Source of the DNA: Candidatus Zipacnadia bacterium
GTDB taxonomy: Bacteria; Armatimonadota; Zipacnadia; Zipacnadales; UBA5352
Assembly (NCBI GenBank): GCA_029820295.1
Contig: JALGVA010000087.1
Coordinates: 1-32,816, forward strand
Direction of reading: 5' to 3'
DNA length: 32,816 nt
The notes under the pieces are model-generated. The model was not told the origin of the DNA and ran no database searches. It worked only from the letters and a program-made list of their open reading frames with translations. Shown piece by piece: positions 25,501 to 32,581 of this stretch. Every line of letters starts with the position of its first letter. Positions within the stretch are counted from its first letter, which is position 1. Both the position numbers and the translations under genes were made by a program.

Positions 25501-27067
25501 CTGGGTGCACGGCGACGGTAGGGGTGAGATCCTCAACATCGAGCTGACCTGCCCGCCGGAGTACTCGCGGGCGCAGGCCTTCAACCTGGTGCCCATCGAC
25601 TTCGAGGGCTGGCGTTACGTGGAACTGCTGCTGCGCGAGCGCAACCCGGACCTGCTGGCGCAGTACCAGTGGCCCTTCTCTCTCGCCAGCCACTCCATCG
25701 TGCGCACGCCGCTCACCCGCGACCATGTGAACGAGCTGAACCTCTACCTGAACAACGTGCCGACGGGCGAGAGCGCGGAGGTGCTGATCGGGCCGATCCA
25801 CGCGCTGCCGACGCGTGCGCTCACGATCGAGGCGGGCGCGCTGAGCGTGGGCGAGCAGCAGATGGCGCTGCCGGCGACGCTGACCAGCGGCTCATATGTT
25901 GAGATTGAGCCGGACGGGGCGTGGCGGCTCTACGACGTGCGCTGCGACCTGCTCGAGCGCGGGCGGCTGGACGGCCCGCCGCCGACCTTCGCGAACGGGC
26001 TGAACGCGGTGGAGTTCGCCTGCACCGCGGCCGACGACCTGCCCGCGCGCGCCGAGGTCACCACCTGGACGGAGGGCGAGCCGCTGCGCGGGCGCCGGCC
26101 CGACGCTGAAATCACCTGGGATCAGCTCCGGTACGAGTATGTGGACCCGCGCATCGTGATGGCGCTCGACGGCCGCGAGAACGCCTGGGACGTCATCTGC
26201 CGCGCGGACGGCGCGCGCCTGGGCGTCGAGATGACCGTGCAGCGCTCGGGCGCTTCGGTGGCGGCCTACGACGATCCGGCGGCGCTGACGCTGGAGAGCT
26301 TCGACGATGTCAGCGCCTTCGCCGACGGCCCGGAGAACGAGTTCGCGCAGTACGTCTGGGACGCCGAGACCGAGGGGGTTCCGAGCAAGCCCGGGGTGAC
26401 GCAGGAGTTCGCGGCCAGCACCGAGACGGTGAAGGTCGGCGCGGCGAGCATGCGCTTCTCGGCCACCAGCACGCGCGATAGATCGGACGGCTGGGCGGCG
26501 CGCGGCCGGCGCTTCGCTCCGACGTTGGACCTGTCGGGCCTGCGCGGCATCGGCGTGTGGGTGCATGGCGACGCGCGCGGGCAGTCGATTAAGTTCCAGC
26601 TCCGCGACGTGGAGGGCCGCTGGCATGACATGGTGCAGCGCGTGGACTTCGCGGGCTGGCGCTACCTGGAGTTCGACCTCGCTGGTGCGCAGCTCGACCT
26701 GTCGCAGATCGAGTATCTGATCGTGTTCTTCAACGGCATTCCGGCACATCAGACCGTGAGCTGCTACGTGGACGACATCCGCGCCCTGCCGCGGGTGGAG
26801 ATGGTGCGCAACCCGTCGCTGGCGATCGGCGAGGCGCGCGTCGCCTTCCCGGTGAGCCTGGGCGCGGGGGACGTGCTGCGCTGGGATGGCGGGGCGACGG
26901 CGACCGTGCGCCGCGCCGCGGGCAGCGGCGGCGAGACGGTGGGCGTCGAGGGGACGCTGCCGTCGCTGGCGCAGGGGGTGACGCCGGTGACGCTGGACCT
27001 CGAGCACGCGGGCGAGGGCTTCCGCGTCGAGGTGGGGCTGGTCAAAGACTACCTGTCGGAGCACTAG
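22574..27067 (+). CDS. Giant secreted LamG / TIM-barrel / double jelly-roll carbohydrate-active protein
   Basis: This 1497-residue protein has a signal peptide (about residues 1-27, cut near CMA/QD). A LamG/concanavalin-A-like domain (30-238; WWRFDEGSG, WYHLAATLD and DDVRIYARALTADEI are hallmarks) comes first. A beta region (about 270-440) and a likely TIM barrel (about 476-825) follow, where DQIYQDGSEG (Asp678, Glu681) and IVEAS (Glu707) sit at strand ends like GH27/31/36-type acidic residues. The C-terminal third holds two copies of a jelly-roll module, with GVWVHGD at 975 and 1327 and FxGWRY at 1010 and 1359. I infer an extracellular glycosidase with carbohydrate-binding modules, family unassigned. 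GGAGGAGG supports ATG 22574 over the TTG 18 bases earlier. Confidence 0.8.
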   Translation: MVRVRMLPGTMAMILAALVVLAGACMAQDGPVSWWRFDEGSGSLAEDSSGNANDADVWGAKWARGPFGTALHFTGDDTWVSALGVPGIDGSDQLTVSAWVYWEGTSRYPNIVTGGRWSPGGFLIFVSDRACRFRMGRPGAAASDPDSGWTEGGAELVPQIEFGRWYHLAATLDRPTITTYVDGRQVGSATWDYPVGYSGELLIGRWGSIAQCHQGLIDDVRIYARALTADEIAQMYQSTSEGRIAAGGDVAPYEIIPEQEQVGPAMATFGTRDFEMSLNEAGRVTSLIDRRSGRELLARPTPIARARVGDQVIRRLRCSYEDGRLSLNFGNDQARAVIAVRDMGSWLDFEVLEAEGGIDQLVLLQLDIKPMSLSSPMSGHMTDGEVGVCLRALNIDTRVSLGGRPPRMSAIGEAEHGIVGARAGLIAGPEERMISALREMLQAAGCPTTPLGGPWARDAEENLGSYLFANVSEENVDDWIALAKRGGFAVVHFSSWWQSLGHYEPRAKLFPNGMAGLKECVRRVHEAGLKAGMHTLTGCISTNDPWVTPVPDPRLAADAVYTLARPMDETSDAIYTVEPPGRHDTIWSYAGSGNVIRIGEELIHYAAISREEPFGFLQCTRGAFGTTVSAHPEGAQADHLRQRYLAFYPDENSTLVGELADQIARVYNECGFDQIYQDGSEGMGGWHRMAVMRTAIVERLERPPIVEASAWGHWGWNFHSRVGAWDHSKWGFRMSMDAHCAALPYYREASLLQSQLGWWAVNGPGPMWRAEMPEEMEYFCAKVLANESPMSLQGVGQPGSPANRRMSEYLTMTGRYERLRLAHYFDERVLRRVRRPGEDYHLRQAADGEWEFVPRQYVSHTVTGLDDGSERWLVVNPHDDQPPGLRVTALFGVEPYDSERAVVLADAGDVEAFASGGAARDVTHALQAAGETTPLGEPAMAFSATNDGAERSGAWARMTRRFDPHFDMGPCEALGVWVHGDGRGEILNIELTCPPEYSRAQAFNLVPIDFEGWRYVELLLRERNPDLLAQYQWPFSLASHSIVRTPLTRDHVNELNLYLNNVPTGESAEVLIGPIHALPTRALTIEAGALSVGEQQMALPATLTSGSYVEIEPDGAWRLYDVRCDLLERGRLDGPPPTFANGLNAVEFACTAADDLPARAEVTTWTEGEPLRGRRPDAEITWDQLRYEYVDPRIVMALDGRENAWDVICRADGARLGVEMTVQRSGASVAAYDDPAALTLESFDDVSAFADGPENEFAQYVWDAETEGVPSKPGVTQEFAASTETVKVGAASMRFSATSTRDRSDGWAARGRRFAPTLDLSGLRGIGVWVHGDARGQSIKFQLRDVEGRWHDMVQRVDFAGWRYLEFDLAGAQLDLSQIEYLIVFFNGIPAHQTVSCYVDDIRALPRVEMVRNPSLAIGEARVAFPVSLGAGDVLRWDGGATATVRRAAGSGGETVGVEGTLPSLAQGVTPVTLDLEHAGEGFRVEVGLVKDYLSEH
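25390..25830 (+). repeat. Jelly-roll module, copy 1 (protein-level repeat)
   Basis: This part of the LamG protein carries the ordered marks MAFSAT, RFDP, GVWVHGDGRG, DFEGWRYVEL and an IHALP end strand. All recur in the same order about 350 residues later. The pattern is that of a carbohydrate-binding beta-sandwich. The short beta domain following it (SVGEQQMALP...) is also echoed after copy 2. Confidence 0.7.
26440..26800 (+). repeat. Jelly-roll module, copy 2 (protein-level repeat)
   Basis: The second copy has MRFSAT, RFAP, GVWVHGDARG, DFAGWRYLEF and an IRALP end strand. It is followed by AIGEARVAFPVSL, which parallels the segment after copy 1. The copies are clearly diverged at the DNA level, so this is an old duplication. 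Confidence 0.7.
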
Positions 27068-27107
27068 CGGCGGCAGAGATGGACGGGCAGAGGAGAGTGC
27101 CCCGGCG

Positions 27108-29183
27108 ATGGCCGCGGGGGAGGCGTGTGTTGCGGCAACACTGGCGTTCCTGCTGACGGTCGCGCTGCCGGCGGCCGGTGACTGGCCGTGGCCCGACGAC
27201 GAGTGGGAACGGGTTGACCCCGAGGCCGCCGGCATGGACCCGGCGCTGCTGGCCCGGGCGCAGGAGTACGCGCTGACCGGCGGCGGCTCGGGCTGCATCG
27301 TGCGCGGCGGGCGGCTGGTGCTGGCCTGGGGCGATCAGGCGCGGCGCTATGACCTCAAGTCCACCAGCAAGTCGATCGGCGTGACCGCGCTCGGCCTCGC
27401 CATCGGCGACGGGCTCATCGGCCTCGATGACCGCGCGCGCGAGCATCACCCGACGCTGGGCGATGAGCCGCCCGCGAATCGCGAGACCGGCTGGCTTGAC
27501 GCCATCACCATCAGGCAGCTCGCCACCCAGAGCGCGGGCTTCGCCAAGTCGGGCGGCTGGTCGCCGCTGATCTACGAGCCCGGCACCGCGTGGTTCTACA
27601 GCGACTGCGGACCCAACTGGCTGGCCGAGTGCGTGACGCTGGCCTACGGGCGGGACGTGCAGGAGGTGCTCTTCGAGCGCGTATTCACGCCGATCGGCAT
27701 CACCGCCGACGATCTGCGCTGGCGCGACAACGCCTACCGGCCGCACGAGATCGACGGCATCCCGCGCCGCGAGTTCGGCTCGGGTGTCCATGCCAACGTG
27801 AACGCCATGGCGCGCATCGGCCTGCTCTACCTGCGCGAGGGGCGCTGGGCCGACCGGCAGCTCATCCCGTCGAGCTTCGTCGATCTCGCGCGCACCATCG
27901 ACCCGTCAATCGCCGACCTGCCCGTGCACGAGGGCGACGCCCACGGCGCCGCCGCGCGGCACTATGGGCTGCTGTGGTGGAACAACGCCGACGGGACGCT
28001 GGCGAATGTGCCGCGCGACGCCTACTGGTCGTGGGGGCTGCACGACAGCCTGATCGTGGTCATCCCCAGCCTCGACCTGGTGATCGCGCGCGCGGGCTCG
28101 GACTGGCAACGCGAGTGGAGCGGGCACTACGATGTGCTGCGTCCCTTCCTCGAGCCGATCGTGGCCTCGGTGCGCACCGCCGCCGTCCACCCGGACGCGC
28201 CCTATCCGCCCAGCAAGACCATGGTGGGCCTGGGCTGGGCGCCGCAGCAGCAGATCGTGCGGCGCGCCGAGGGCAGCGACAACTGGCCGATAACCTGGGG
28301 CGATGACGACGCGCAGTACACGGCCTACGGGGATGGCTGGGGCTTCGAGCCGCGCGTGCCCGACAAGCTCAGCCTCGGCCTGGCCCGCGTCACCGGCGGG
28401 CCGGAGGATCCGGTCGGCGGCAACATCCGCTCGGAGAGCGCGGAGCAGATCGGCGACGGGCGCTCGGGGCGCAAGGCCTCGGGCATGCTCATGGTCGGGG
28501 GGCGGCTCTACATGCTCGCGCGCAACGCCGGCAACTCGCAGCTCGCCTGGTCGGACGATCACGGCGCGACCTGGACGTGGGCCGACTGGCGCTTCGAGAC
28601 CAGCTTCGGCTGCCCGAGCTTCGTGAACTTCGGCCGCAACTACGCCGGTGCGCGCGATGAGTTCGTCTACGTAGTCTCCTTTGACAGCGACAGCGCCTAC
28701 CGGCCCGCCGACCGCATGGTGCTCGCGCGCGCGCCGCAGGAGCGGCTGATCGATCGCGACGCCTGGCAGTTCTTCGCCGGCCTCGACGCTCATGGCGAGC
28801 CCACATGGAGCGCCGACGTGGCCGACCGCGCCGCGATCTTCGAGCATGAGGCGCGCTGCTACCGCTCGGGGATCAGCTACTGCGCGCCGCTGGGGCGCTA
28901 CCTGTGGTGGCAGGGGTTGCCCGCGGGCACGGACGCCGCCGACCGCGACGGGCGCTTCGCCGGGGGCCTGGGGGTCTACGAGGCGCCCGAGCCGTGGGGA
29001 CCGTGGCGCACTGTGTACTTCACGCAGCGCTGGGACGTCGGACCGGGCGAGAGCGGCAGCTTCCCGACGAAGTGGATGAGCGCCGCCGGCCGCACGCTGC
29101 ACCTCGTGTTCTCGGGCGACGACAGCTTCGCCGTGCGCCGCGCCGAGTTGTGGCTGCCAGGCGACGCGGACCCCGCGCCGTGA
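27108..29183 (+). CDS. Secreted beta-lactamase-fold serine hydrolase fused to a sialidase-like (BNR) domain
   Basis: This 691-residue protein has a signal peptide ending near PAAG/DW. Residues about 35-345 are a class C beta-lactamase/penicillin-binding-protein fold: the nucleophile motif S85-T-S-K88, a Y164-S-D166 where Y-x-N is usual, and WGLHDSLIVVIP as the third motif. Residues about 365-691 form a separate domain with an Asp-box (S482-D-D-H-G-A-T-W489), SDNWPITWGDDD at its start and FPTKWMS near its end, like secreted sialidase/BNR-type propellers. The first half could be a deacylase of decorated glycans and the second a glycan binder or hydrolase. A fusion of the two is unusual to my knowledge. 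AGGAGAG precedes the ATG. Confidence 0.83.
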   Translation: MAAGEACVAATLAFLLTVALPAAGDWPWPDDEWERVDPEAAGMDPALLARAQEYALTGGGSGCIVRGGRLVLAWGDQARRYDLKSTSKSIGVTALGLAIGDGLIGLDDRAREHHPTLGDEPPANRETGWLDAITIRQLATQSAGFAKSGGWSPLIYEPGTAWFYSDCGPNWLAECVTLAYGRDVQEVLFERVFTPIGITADDLRWRDNAYRPHEIDGIPRREFGSGVHANVNAMARIGLLYLREGRWADRQLIPSSFVDLARTIDPSIADLPVHEGDAHGAAARHYGLLWWNNADGTLANVPRDAYWSWGLHDSLIVVIPSLDLVIARAGSDWQREWSGHYDVLRPFLEPIVASVRTAAVHPDAPYPPSKTMVGLGWAPQQQIVRRAEGSDNWPITWGDDDAQYTAYGDGWGFEPRVPDKLSLGLARVTGGPEDPVGGNIRSESAEQIGDGRSGRKASGMLMVGGRLYMLARNAGNSQLAWSDDHGATWTWADWRFETSFGCPSFVNFGRNYAGARDEFVYVVSFDSDSAYRPADRMVLARAPQERLIDRDAWQFFAGLDAHGEPTWSADVADRAAIFEHEARCYRSGISYCAPLGRYLWWQGLPAGTDAADRDGRFAGGLGVYEAPEPWGPWRTVYFTQRWDVGPGESGSFPTKWMSAAGRTLHLVFSGDDSFAVRRAELWLPGDADPAP

Positions 29184-29198
29184 GATGTGGCGGCGGAT

Positions 29199-29216
29199 GT
29201 GCCGGCGTTCCGGCAC
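29199..29216 (+). terminator. Hairpin in the 129-base gap after the serine hydrolase gene
   Basis: GTGCCGG-CGTT-CCGGCAC is a perfect 7-bp stem with a four-base loop, 16 bases after the stop. No U-run follows. It may end or stabilise the transcript. The rest of the gap (to 29298) holds short CTCG-rich repeats and no gene. Confidence 0.4.
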
Positions 29217-29298
29217 GTGGCGGTGGTGGTCGTGGAGCGATGACGGCTACCGTCGTCGGCCGTTGGCTCGCGGCTCGCAGCTCGTTGCCCGTGGCTGC

Positions 29299-29306
29299 AA
29301 AGGAGG
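29299..29306 (+). promoter_or_regulatory. Near-perfect Shine-Dalgarno AAAGGAGG
   Basis: AAAGGAGG lies six bases before the ATG at 29313 and is the best anti-16S match in the window. It fixes the start and suggests independent, efficient translation of the unknown secreted protein. Confidence 0.8.
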
Positions 29307-29312
29307 ACCCTT

Positions 29313-31067
29313 ATGCGCCCGACAACCGCTCTGATGACGCTGCTGGTGTGCACGCTCGCCGTGCCAGTACTCGCCGTCGATGCGCTTGACTTCTCGACCG
29401 TCGGCATCTACGGCCGCGACTTCGAGGAGTGCGACTTCACCAACTTCAAGTTCTTCCCCAAGCCCGAGAACTACGAGCGCTACGCGCAGATGGTGCGCGA
29501 GGCGAACGAGCGCGGGCAGTTCGTCATGGTCGGCCTGTACACGTACGACCGCGTCTCGCTCGAAGGCCCCATCGAGGAGTACTTCCGCGCCACCGATGAG
29601 CTGCTCGACGCCCTGCCGCTCGAGCTGGTCGATGTCGTCTTCCTCAGCGAGGAGAACATCGCGTGGAACAACGGGCTGGAGATCCAGAACCAGCTCTACG
29701 ATCATGTGAAGGAGCGCTACGCCGACCTCTCCGTCTACCAGTGGTTCACGCCCTACGACACGCCACACGCGGGCGTGCGCGCCGACGGCTGGATCATCGA
29801 CCCCTACCGGCTGGGGACCCAGGACTTCCGCAAGTACCTCATGAAGTGGCTCAGCACCGGCCTGCCGGTCATCAACTGCGTCAACGCCAGCCCCGAGGTC
29901 GGCGACTTCCAGTCCTCGCAGGACCAGGTGGACGTGTGCCGCGAGTTCAACGTGCCCATGTTCTTCTACGCCGTGGACAGCATGCAGGGCAGCCCGTTCG
30001 TGTGGATGCAGACCGACGAGCCTGAGCTGGCGACGTGGCGCGGCTGGTTCATGCGCGTGCGCGAGATGTGCCACGCCACGGATGTCTCGCGGCTCCCGCT
30101 GCCCAGCGCCCAGTGGTCCTACGGCATCCCCATGGAGGTCGCCGGCGGCGCGGACAACCGCTTCACCTACGCCGACGACTTCGCCAACACGAAGTTCATC
30201 GACGATGCCACCATCGACGGCTTCCTGTCGCTGCGCTGGGATGGCCTCGGCGAGCGCCTGGGCCTGCTGGGCGGAGGTGAGGCCACGCTGACCTGGCACC
30301 TGTGGAGCGCATTTGAGGTCCGCCGGCCCACCGTGGCGTTGACCGCGACGCCGGTCGAGGGCGCCACCGGCGAGGTCGCGCTGTCGTATTCGGCGGACGG
30401 CAACACCTGGCAGGAGATGGCGGCCGGGGAGCCGCCGCCCGACTTCGCCGGTCGCAACCTGTGGGTGCGCGCGCACCTCTCGGCGCAGGGCCCCGCCGGC
30501 GAGCCGGCGCTGTGGATCGACGACCTCGCCATCACCGGCGAGACCGTGCCCCCGGCCGAGCCGATCGTGCAGATCGTCCCGGCGCACCGGCGCGGGAACT
30601 TCGAGTGGCGTGATGACTTCCAGTCAAGCCGCGCCATGCACCAGGCGATCATCGCCGGCGGCGAGGACCTGACCTGGGAGCGCGGGCGCGTGAGCATCCG
30701 CGGGCAGGACGGGCGCGCCATCCGTCCGACGCTGCGCTGGCACTTCTCCTCCGAGCGCCCCATGCAGAACGTGACCATCACGGTCGAGAGCTACTCACAC
30801 CGGCAGCTCGGCGCGCACAACGAGATCGGCGTGTCGCTCGACGGCGAGAACCTGCTGCTCAGCGAGACCACCAGCGGCCGCGAGGACTCGACCGGCCGTT
30901 ACACCGGCACGATCACACTCGACCTGTCGGGCGATGAGCGTTTCGCGGACGCGACCGATCTGTGGCTGCACGTGACCCTGGTCAACACTGCCGGGGTGGC
31001 GACCGGGCGCTCAAACGACCTGCGGCTGGTCGAGATCACGGGCAGACTCGCGGAGGAGGCGGGATAG
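29313..31067 (+). CDS. Secreted protein of unknown family, TIM-barrel-like plus C-terminal beta-sandwich
   Basis: I do not recognise a named family. The 584-residue protein has a clear signal peptide (cut near VLA/VD). Residues about 25-260 alternate helices and strands like a glycosidase barrel, with aromatic and acidic residues at strand ends (LSEENIAWNNG with Glu113 and Glu114; YQWFTPYDTP; WIIDPYR). Residues about 290-410 and 425-584 look like two beta-sandwich modules; the latter begins FEWRDDFQSS and ends in a strand-rich, Ser/Thr-rich tail. Its place between a serine hydrolase and a GH-like gene argues for a role in glycan breakdown. Glycosidase activity is an inference only. The stop overlaps the next start (TAGTG). 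Confidence 0.7.
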   Translation: MRPTTALMTLLVCTLAVPVLAVDALDFSTVGIYGRDFEECDFTNFKFFPKPENYERYAQMVREANERGQFVMVGLYTYDRVSLEGPIEEYFRATDELLDALPLELVDVVFLSEENIAWNNGLEIQNQLYDHVKERYADLSVYQWFTPYDTPHAGVRADGWIIDPYRLGTQDFRKYLMKWLSTGLPVINCVNASPEVGDFQSSQDQVDVCREFNVPMFFYAVDSMQGSPFVWMQTDEPELATWRGWFMRVREMCHATDVSRLPLPSAQWSYGIPMEVAGGADNRFTYADDFANTKFIDDATIDGFLSLRWDGLGERLGLLGGGEATLTWHLWSAFEVRRPTVALTATPVEGATGEVALSYSADGNTWQEMAAGEPPPDFAGRNLWVRAHLSAQGPAGEPALWIDDLAITGETVPPAEPIVQIVPAHRRGNFEWRDDFQSSRAMHQAIIAGGEDLTWERGRVSIRGQDGRAIRPTLRWHFSSERPMQNVTITVESYSHRQLGAHNEIGVSLDGENLLLSETTSGREDSTGRYTGTITLDLSGDERFADATDLWLHVTLVNTAGVATGRSNDLRLVEITGRLAEEAG

Positions 31068-32581
31068 TGAGGCGGCTCCCGATCGCGATGGCGTGCATGG
31101 TGGCGCTGACGCCTGTCGCGCCGGCGCTCGGGCAGGACGAGTCGCGGCCGGAGTACCTGCACACGCTCTACTGGCCGGCGATCCGCCCGACGGCGTTCAA
31201 CGCCGGCAAGCCGGTGGTGGACCTGACCACGCCCGAGCGCGTCTTCCCGATCGTCCAGGAGCTGTCGGAACTCGGCGTCAACGTCATCACCTACCATTCG
31301 GTCTATTCGGGCTGGGGCGCGCTGTTCCCTGTCGATGACCCACTGCTGACGGAGGCCTGGTACTGGCCGGAGGGCGCGCAGCCGGTGGACACCTTCCTGG
31401 ACGCCTGCGCGCGCTACGGCGTTGATGGCTATCTCGGCCTGTGGCTGGGCCAGGAGGGCCACCCGACCATCGCCGCGCACGCCATCGACGCGATCATCGA
31501 CCGCTACGCGGGCCGCCCGGGCTTCGCGGGGATCGCGCCGCCGATCGAGGCGCCCTACACCAACATCACCACCGATGATTTCATCGACCTGAGCGCGCAG
31601 GTCAAGCGGCGCGACCCGCGCCTGATGACCATGGACTACCCGCCCTCGCCCTACTCGTTCAAGCAGCTTCAGTGGCTGATGAAGCTCGCCGGTTCGGGCG
31701 TGGTGGACATCGAGAACGTGCAGTTCCACCCGTGCGATGACCGGCTCGCCGACCTGCGCGAGGCGCGCGGGCTGACACTGCTGACCATGGGCTGCTGCCC
31801 GGGCATCCGCAGCATCATTCACACGCACTACAAGAACGGCGTCAACAACCCGCCCGAGCACCCGACGCAGTGGCTGCCGCCCGAGCGCGCCTGGGACGTG
31901 ACTCAGTCGGCGATCATCACCGCCACCCCCGACGGCACCTCGATCTTCAGCTTCCTGCACGGCTTCTGGGGCGAGGAGAGCGGGCCGGGCGGCGGCGACG
32001 CCATGTGGCGGCGGCTCAAGTGGTACGAGGGCATCGTCGGCGTGCAGCGCACGCTGCCTCTCTACGCCTTCGCCCGCAACGCCGCGCGGGTGCAGATCAT
32101 GGTGCCCACGGGCACACTCGAGGACGCGCAGGACCTGCTCGCGCGCTGCTGGGCGCCGCTGGCGCGCGGGCACATCCCGACCGGCTTCTTCGTCGATGAG
32201 CGCAACCTCCCGCCTGAGGCTGAGGTCATCATCGTGCCCGACCTGCAGCGCTGCGACGCCACGCAGGGACGGCTGGTGCAGCGCTTCGCGGCCGGGGGCG
32301 GCACGGTCATCCTCACCGGCGGCCTGCACGCCAGCACCAGCCTCTACCAGTCGCTCGCCGAAGCGGGTGTCATCAATCCGCACGTGCGCGAGGTGCTGGA
32401 CCTGAACGAGCGCCCGGACGTGGCGCCTGGCGATCTCGATGCGGAGTTCGCGCGGCTCATCGGCTTCCAGGGCGGGCCGCTGCCTGAGCCGGAGGAGCCC
32501 GTGCGCCACGCCTGGGGGGATGGCGCCGTCATCGTTGCGCCCGGCGGGCCTGGGATCGCTGGTCCTGGGCGCGCTGTCTGA
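31067..32581 (+). CDS. Secreted TIM-barrel protein with GATase-like domain (putative GH), frame broken near its end
   Basis: The start is a GTG overlapping the previous stop (TAGTG), with GGAGG ahead of it, giving a signal peptide cut near ALG/QD. Residues about 25-330 resemble a glycosidase barrel: YLGLWLGQEGHPT, PPIEAPY (Glu161) and VVDIENVQFHP (Glu216) place acidic residues at strand ends. Residues about 335-430 (RVQIMVPTGTLEDAQDLL to GGTVILTGGLH) look like the class I glutamine-amidotransferase-like domain found in GH42 beta-galactosidases and relatives. The frame reaches TGA at 32579-32581, but coding continues in the +1 frame from about 32550, so the gene is frameshifted here, by mutation or sequence error. 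Substrate unknown. Confidence 0.7.
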   Translation: MRRLPIAMACMVALTPVAPALGQDESRPEYLHTLYWPAIRPTAFNAGKPVVDLTTPERVFPIVQELSELGVNVITYHSVYSGWGALFPVDDPLLTEAWYWPEGAQPVDTFLDACARYGVDGYLGLWLGQEGHPTIAAHAIDAIIDRYAGRPGFAGIAPPIEAPYTNITTDDFIDLSAQVKRRDPRLMTMDYPPSPYSFKQLQWLMKLAGSGVVDIENVQFHPCDDRLADLREARGLTLLTMGCCPGIRSIIHTHYKNGVNNPPEHPTQWLPPERAWDVTQSAIITATPDGTSIFSFLHGFWGEESGPGGGDAMWRRLKWYEGIVGVQRTLPLYAFARNAARVQIMVPTGTLEDAQDLLARCWAPLARGHIPTGFFVDERNLPPEAEVIIVPDLQRCDATQGRLVQRFAAGGGTVILTGGLHASTSLYQSLAEAGVINPHVREVLDLNERPDVAPGDLDAEFARLIGFQGGPLPEPEEPVRHAWGDGAVIVAPGGPGIAGPGRAV

